Assembly: GCA_964619315.1 (NCBI GenBank)
Contig: CAZUEH010000009.1
Span: 1-51,104 of the forward strand
DNA length: 51,104 bases
Origin: Fimisoma sp964619315
Lineage (GTDB): Bacteria > Bacillota > Clostridia > Peptostreptococcales > Anaerovoracaceae
Reading direction: 5' to 3'
Positions 51,053 to 51,104 of the stretch are shown piece after piece; position 1 is the first letter of the stretch; the number at the start of each line of letters is the position of its first letter. The notes under the pieces are model-generated. The model ran no database searches. It worked only from the letters and a program-made list of their open reading frames with translations, and was not told where the DNA came from. The position numbers and the translations under genes were made by a program.

Positions 51053-51104
51053 TGAACCGACCCCCAAAAGTTAGACCTAAAAAACTAACGATTAGGAGGT
51101 CGGT
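51053..51104. mobile_element. Left end of a probable IS3-family (IS150-type) insertion sequence
   Basis: The last 52 bases begin TGAACCGACCCCCAAAAGTT, closely resembling the TG-starting terminal inverted repeats of IS150-group IS3 elements (often TG-ACTG-CCCC-AAAAGTTAGAC). They end with AGGAGGTCGGT, which could be the ribosome site of the transposase orfA. The coding part is beyond the window. Confidence 0.65.

Noticed and set aside
1..51104. tRNA, rRNA, prophage or conjugative genes
   Set aside because: I looked for typical tRNA ends and stems, rRNA signatures and phage or transfer proteins and saw none.

Overview
This is a chromosomal window (roughly 40% G+C by eye) from a low-GC Firmicute, most likely an anaerobic member of the Clostridia. 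The gene content points that way: a tandem glycine riboswitch, the ylxM-ffh-rpsP-KH-rimM-trmD order, the yggS-sepF-yggT-divIVA-lspA-rluD cell-division block, RqcH, an Lsa-type ABC-F protein, and many amino-acid and acyl-amide hydrolases. Strong Shine-Dalgarno sequences and TTGACA/TATAAT promoters fit the same group. No genus can be named with confidence. Position 46058-46157 is a 100-base assembly gap.

Layout. (1) 1-3372, minus strand: a small catabolic set with an NADPH-FMN-reductase-like flavoprotein, a short-chain dehydrogenase, a CE4-type deacetylase and a YtcJ-like amidohydrolase that runs off the left edge. (2) 3771-16249, minus: a ten-gene purine operon, purE-purC-purF-purM-purN-purO-AICAR transformylase-purD-purL, ending with a CofE-like (F420-0:glutamate ligase family) gene. 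A strong promoter lies upstream, with a 20-bp near-palindrome between it and the divergent promoter of a glycine-riboswitch-controlled transporter (16768-17400, plus). (3) 17456-18902, minus: a YczE-like membrane protein and an unknown two-TM protein. (4) 19139-26957: an M20 peptidase (plus), then a minus-strand cluster of D-aminoacylase-like amidohydrolase, two tiny membrane proteins, a YfcC carrier and an M20D amidohydrolase, followed by a GNAT acetyltransferase and a nitrilase-family amidase. (5) 27042-32035, minus: rpsB-tsf, a CmpB-family membrane protein, a stand-alone LytTR regulator, and yicC-gmk-rpoZ. (6) 32170-35423: rqcH (plus) convergent with an Lsa-like ABC-F gene. (7) 35585-37461: a 42-residue cysteine-rich miniprotein, a flavin reductase and an RluD-type pseudouridine synthase. 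(8) 37511-44730, minus: lspA, divIVA, yggT, sepF, yggS, a HlyD-like protein, trmD, rimM, khpA, rpsP, ffh and ylxM. (9) 45125-49625, minus: a BaiN/HI0933-type flavoprotein with an in-frame repeat insertion at the assembly gap, then a YtrA-regulated ABC exporter. (10) 49790-50872, plus: an SppA-like peptidase, followed by the left end of a probable IS3-family element at the right edge.

How the genes fit together. The purine operon is the most distinctive part. Its PurF lacks the N-terminal catalytic cysteine of the glutaminase site. The two last steps of IMP synthesis are split between a stand-alone AICAR transformylase and an archaeal-type PurO cyclohydrolase. A CofE-like ligase of unknown substrate is the last gene, and a role in folate glutamylation is a reasonable hypothesis. 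The hydrolase and transporter clusters suggest that the cell feeds on peptides, acyl-amino acids and glycine. Everything between 36.5 and 44.7 kb is core housekeeping, but ylmH (usually between yggT and divIVA) and remA (usually between yicC and gmk) are absent from their usual places.
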